Translations under genes and position numbers: made by a program | NCBI RefSeq assembly: GCF_019649055.1 | Contig: NW_026570319.1 | Coordinates: 248,001-312,000 of the forward strand | Source of the DNA: Paramacrobiotus metropolitanus | Taxonomy: Eukaryota; Tardigrada; Eutardigrada; Parachela; Macrobiotidae | Direction of reading: 5' to 3' | Length of the DNA stretch: 64,000 nt | Shown here: in pieces, positions 63,894 to 64,000 of the stretch | Position numbering within the stretch: the first letter of the stretch is position 1 | Layout of the letters: every line of letters starts with the position of its first letter | Notes under the pieces: generated by a model | What the model was told of the DNA's origin: nothing | Seen by the model: the letters and a program-made list of their open reading frames with translations, nothing else | Databases searched by the model: none

Positions 63894-64000
63894 CGTTTTC
63901 TGTAACTAGCTATAGTAAAACTAGATTTAAAAATTTTATTTGGTGAGCTATGTAGTGATTTAATTTCAAGGCTTTAGTGACAGGCTGATGCAACGTGCAA
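63894..64000 (-). promoter_or_regulatory. immediate upstream region of the protease gene
   Basis: The 107 bp before the first ATG (minus strand) are all that the window holds. AT-rich with no clear TATA box or initiator; the transcription start may lie beyond the edge. Confidence 0.3.

Noticed and set aside
1-64000. tRNA, rRNA, snRNA, CRISPR or bacterial-type features
   Set aside because: No cloverleaf, rRNA core sequence or regularly spaced repeat-spacer array was seen; many hairpins here belong to transposable elements.

Overview
This is animal (invertebrate-like) nuclear DNA. The signs are GT-AG introns, a secreted trypsin-family protease split over four exons, hAT, Tc1/mariner and TTAA-type DNA elements, a Helitron helicase fragment, DIRS-like and Gypsy-like retroelements, and two 5'-truncated non-LTR retroelements. 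The species cannot be read from the sequence. I saw no rRNA, tRNA or CRISPR array. The only gene I would call intact is the protease at the right edge; the rest is a nested transposon landscape.

Layout. 1-2.1 kb: Helitron helicase remnant, then a decayed, intron-bearing OB-fold (RPA/SSB-like) gene. 2.83-3.77 kb: Tc1/mariner-like element with TIRs and TA target sites. 4.7-7.9 kb: DIRS-like gag-RT-RNase H pseudogene, split by a foldback element with 182-bp inverted arms. 9.06-9.23 kb: an AT palindrome. 10.23-37.72 kb: a giant imperfect inverted repeat. Its blocks pair as 10.23-11.15 with 36.78-37.72, 11.16-13.40 with 30.73-33.78, and 17.08-20.16 with 25.30-28.95 kb, around a roughly 5-kb centre. 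The arms carry later insertions: two hAT-type MITEs (8-bp target duplications), a TTAA foldback element whose empty site survives in the other arm, and two truncated non-LTR retroelements.

A roughly 50-bp palindrome (CCCCATCCG ... TGCAGTC ... GACTGCA ... CGGATGGGG) recurs about 16 times in the window, inside two kinds of flanking repeat. It is the best conserved part of those repeats.

37.93-52.19 kb (minus strand): a large Gypsy-like retroelement saturated with the hexamer GGTCGG/CCGACC, even in coding parts. In transcription order it has a Gag with a long coiled coil and capsid domain, a 1.1-kb gap, a CCHC nucleocapsid ORF, protease, a long unidentified acidic/zinc-finger linker, RT-RNase H, integrase, an AT-hook and a basic repeat tail. 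It carries several stops and frameshifts, and no LTR pair was recognised.

52.2-59.4 kb: more copies of the dispersed modules, two further palindromes, a perfectly centred 649-bp TTAA foldback element, and a 1-kb insertion with a 117-codon ORF. 60.07-63.89 kb (minus): a 307-aa S1 serine protease gene with all splice sites and the catalytic triad. Its 2.4-kb second intron holds a cluster of TGACGTCA-like (CRE-like) sites and another foldback element. Everything left of about 60 kb looks like a repeat-rich, gene-poor, heterochromatin-like neighbourhood next to one working gene.
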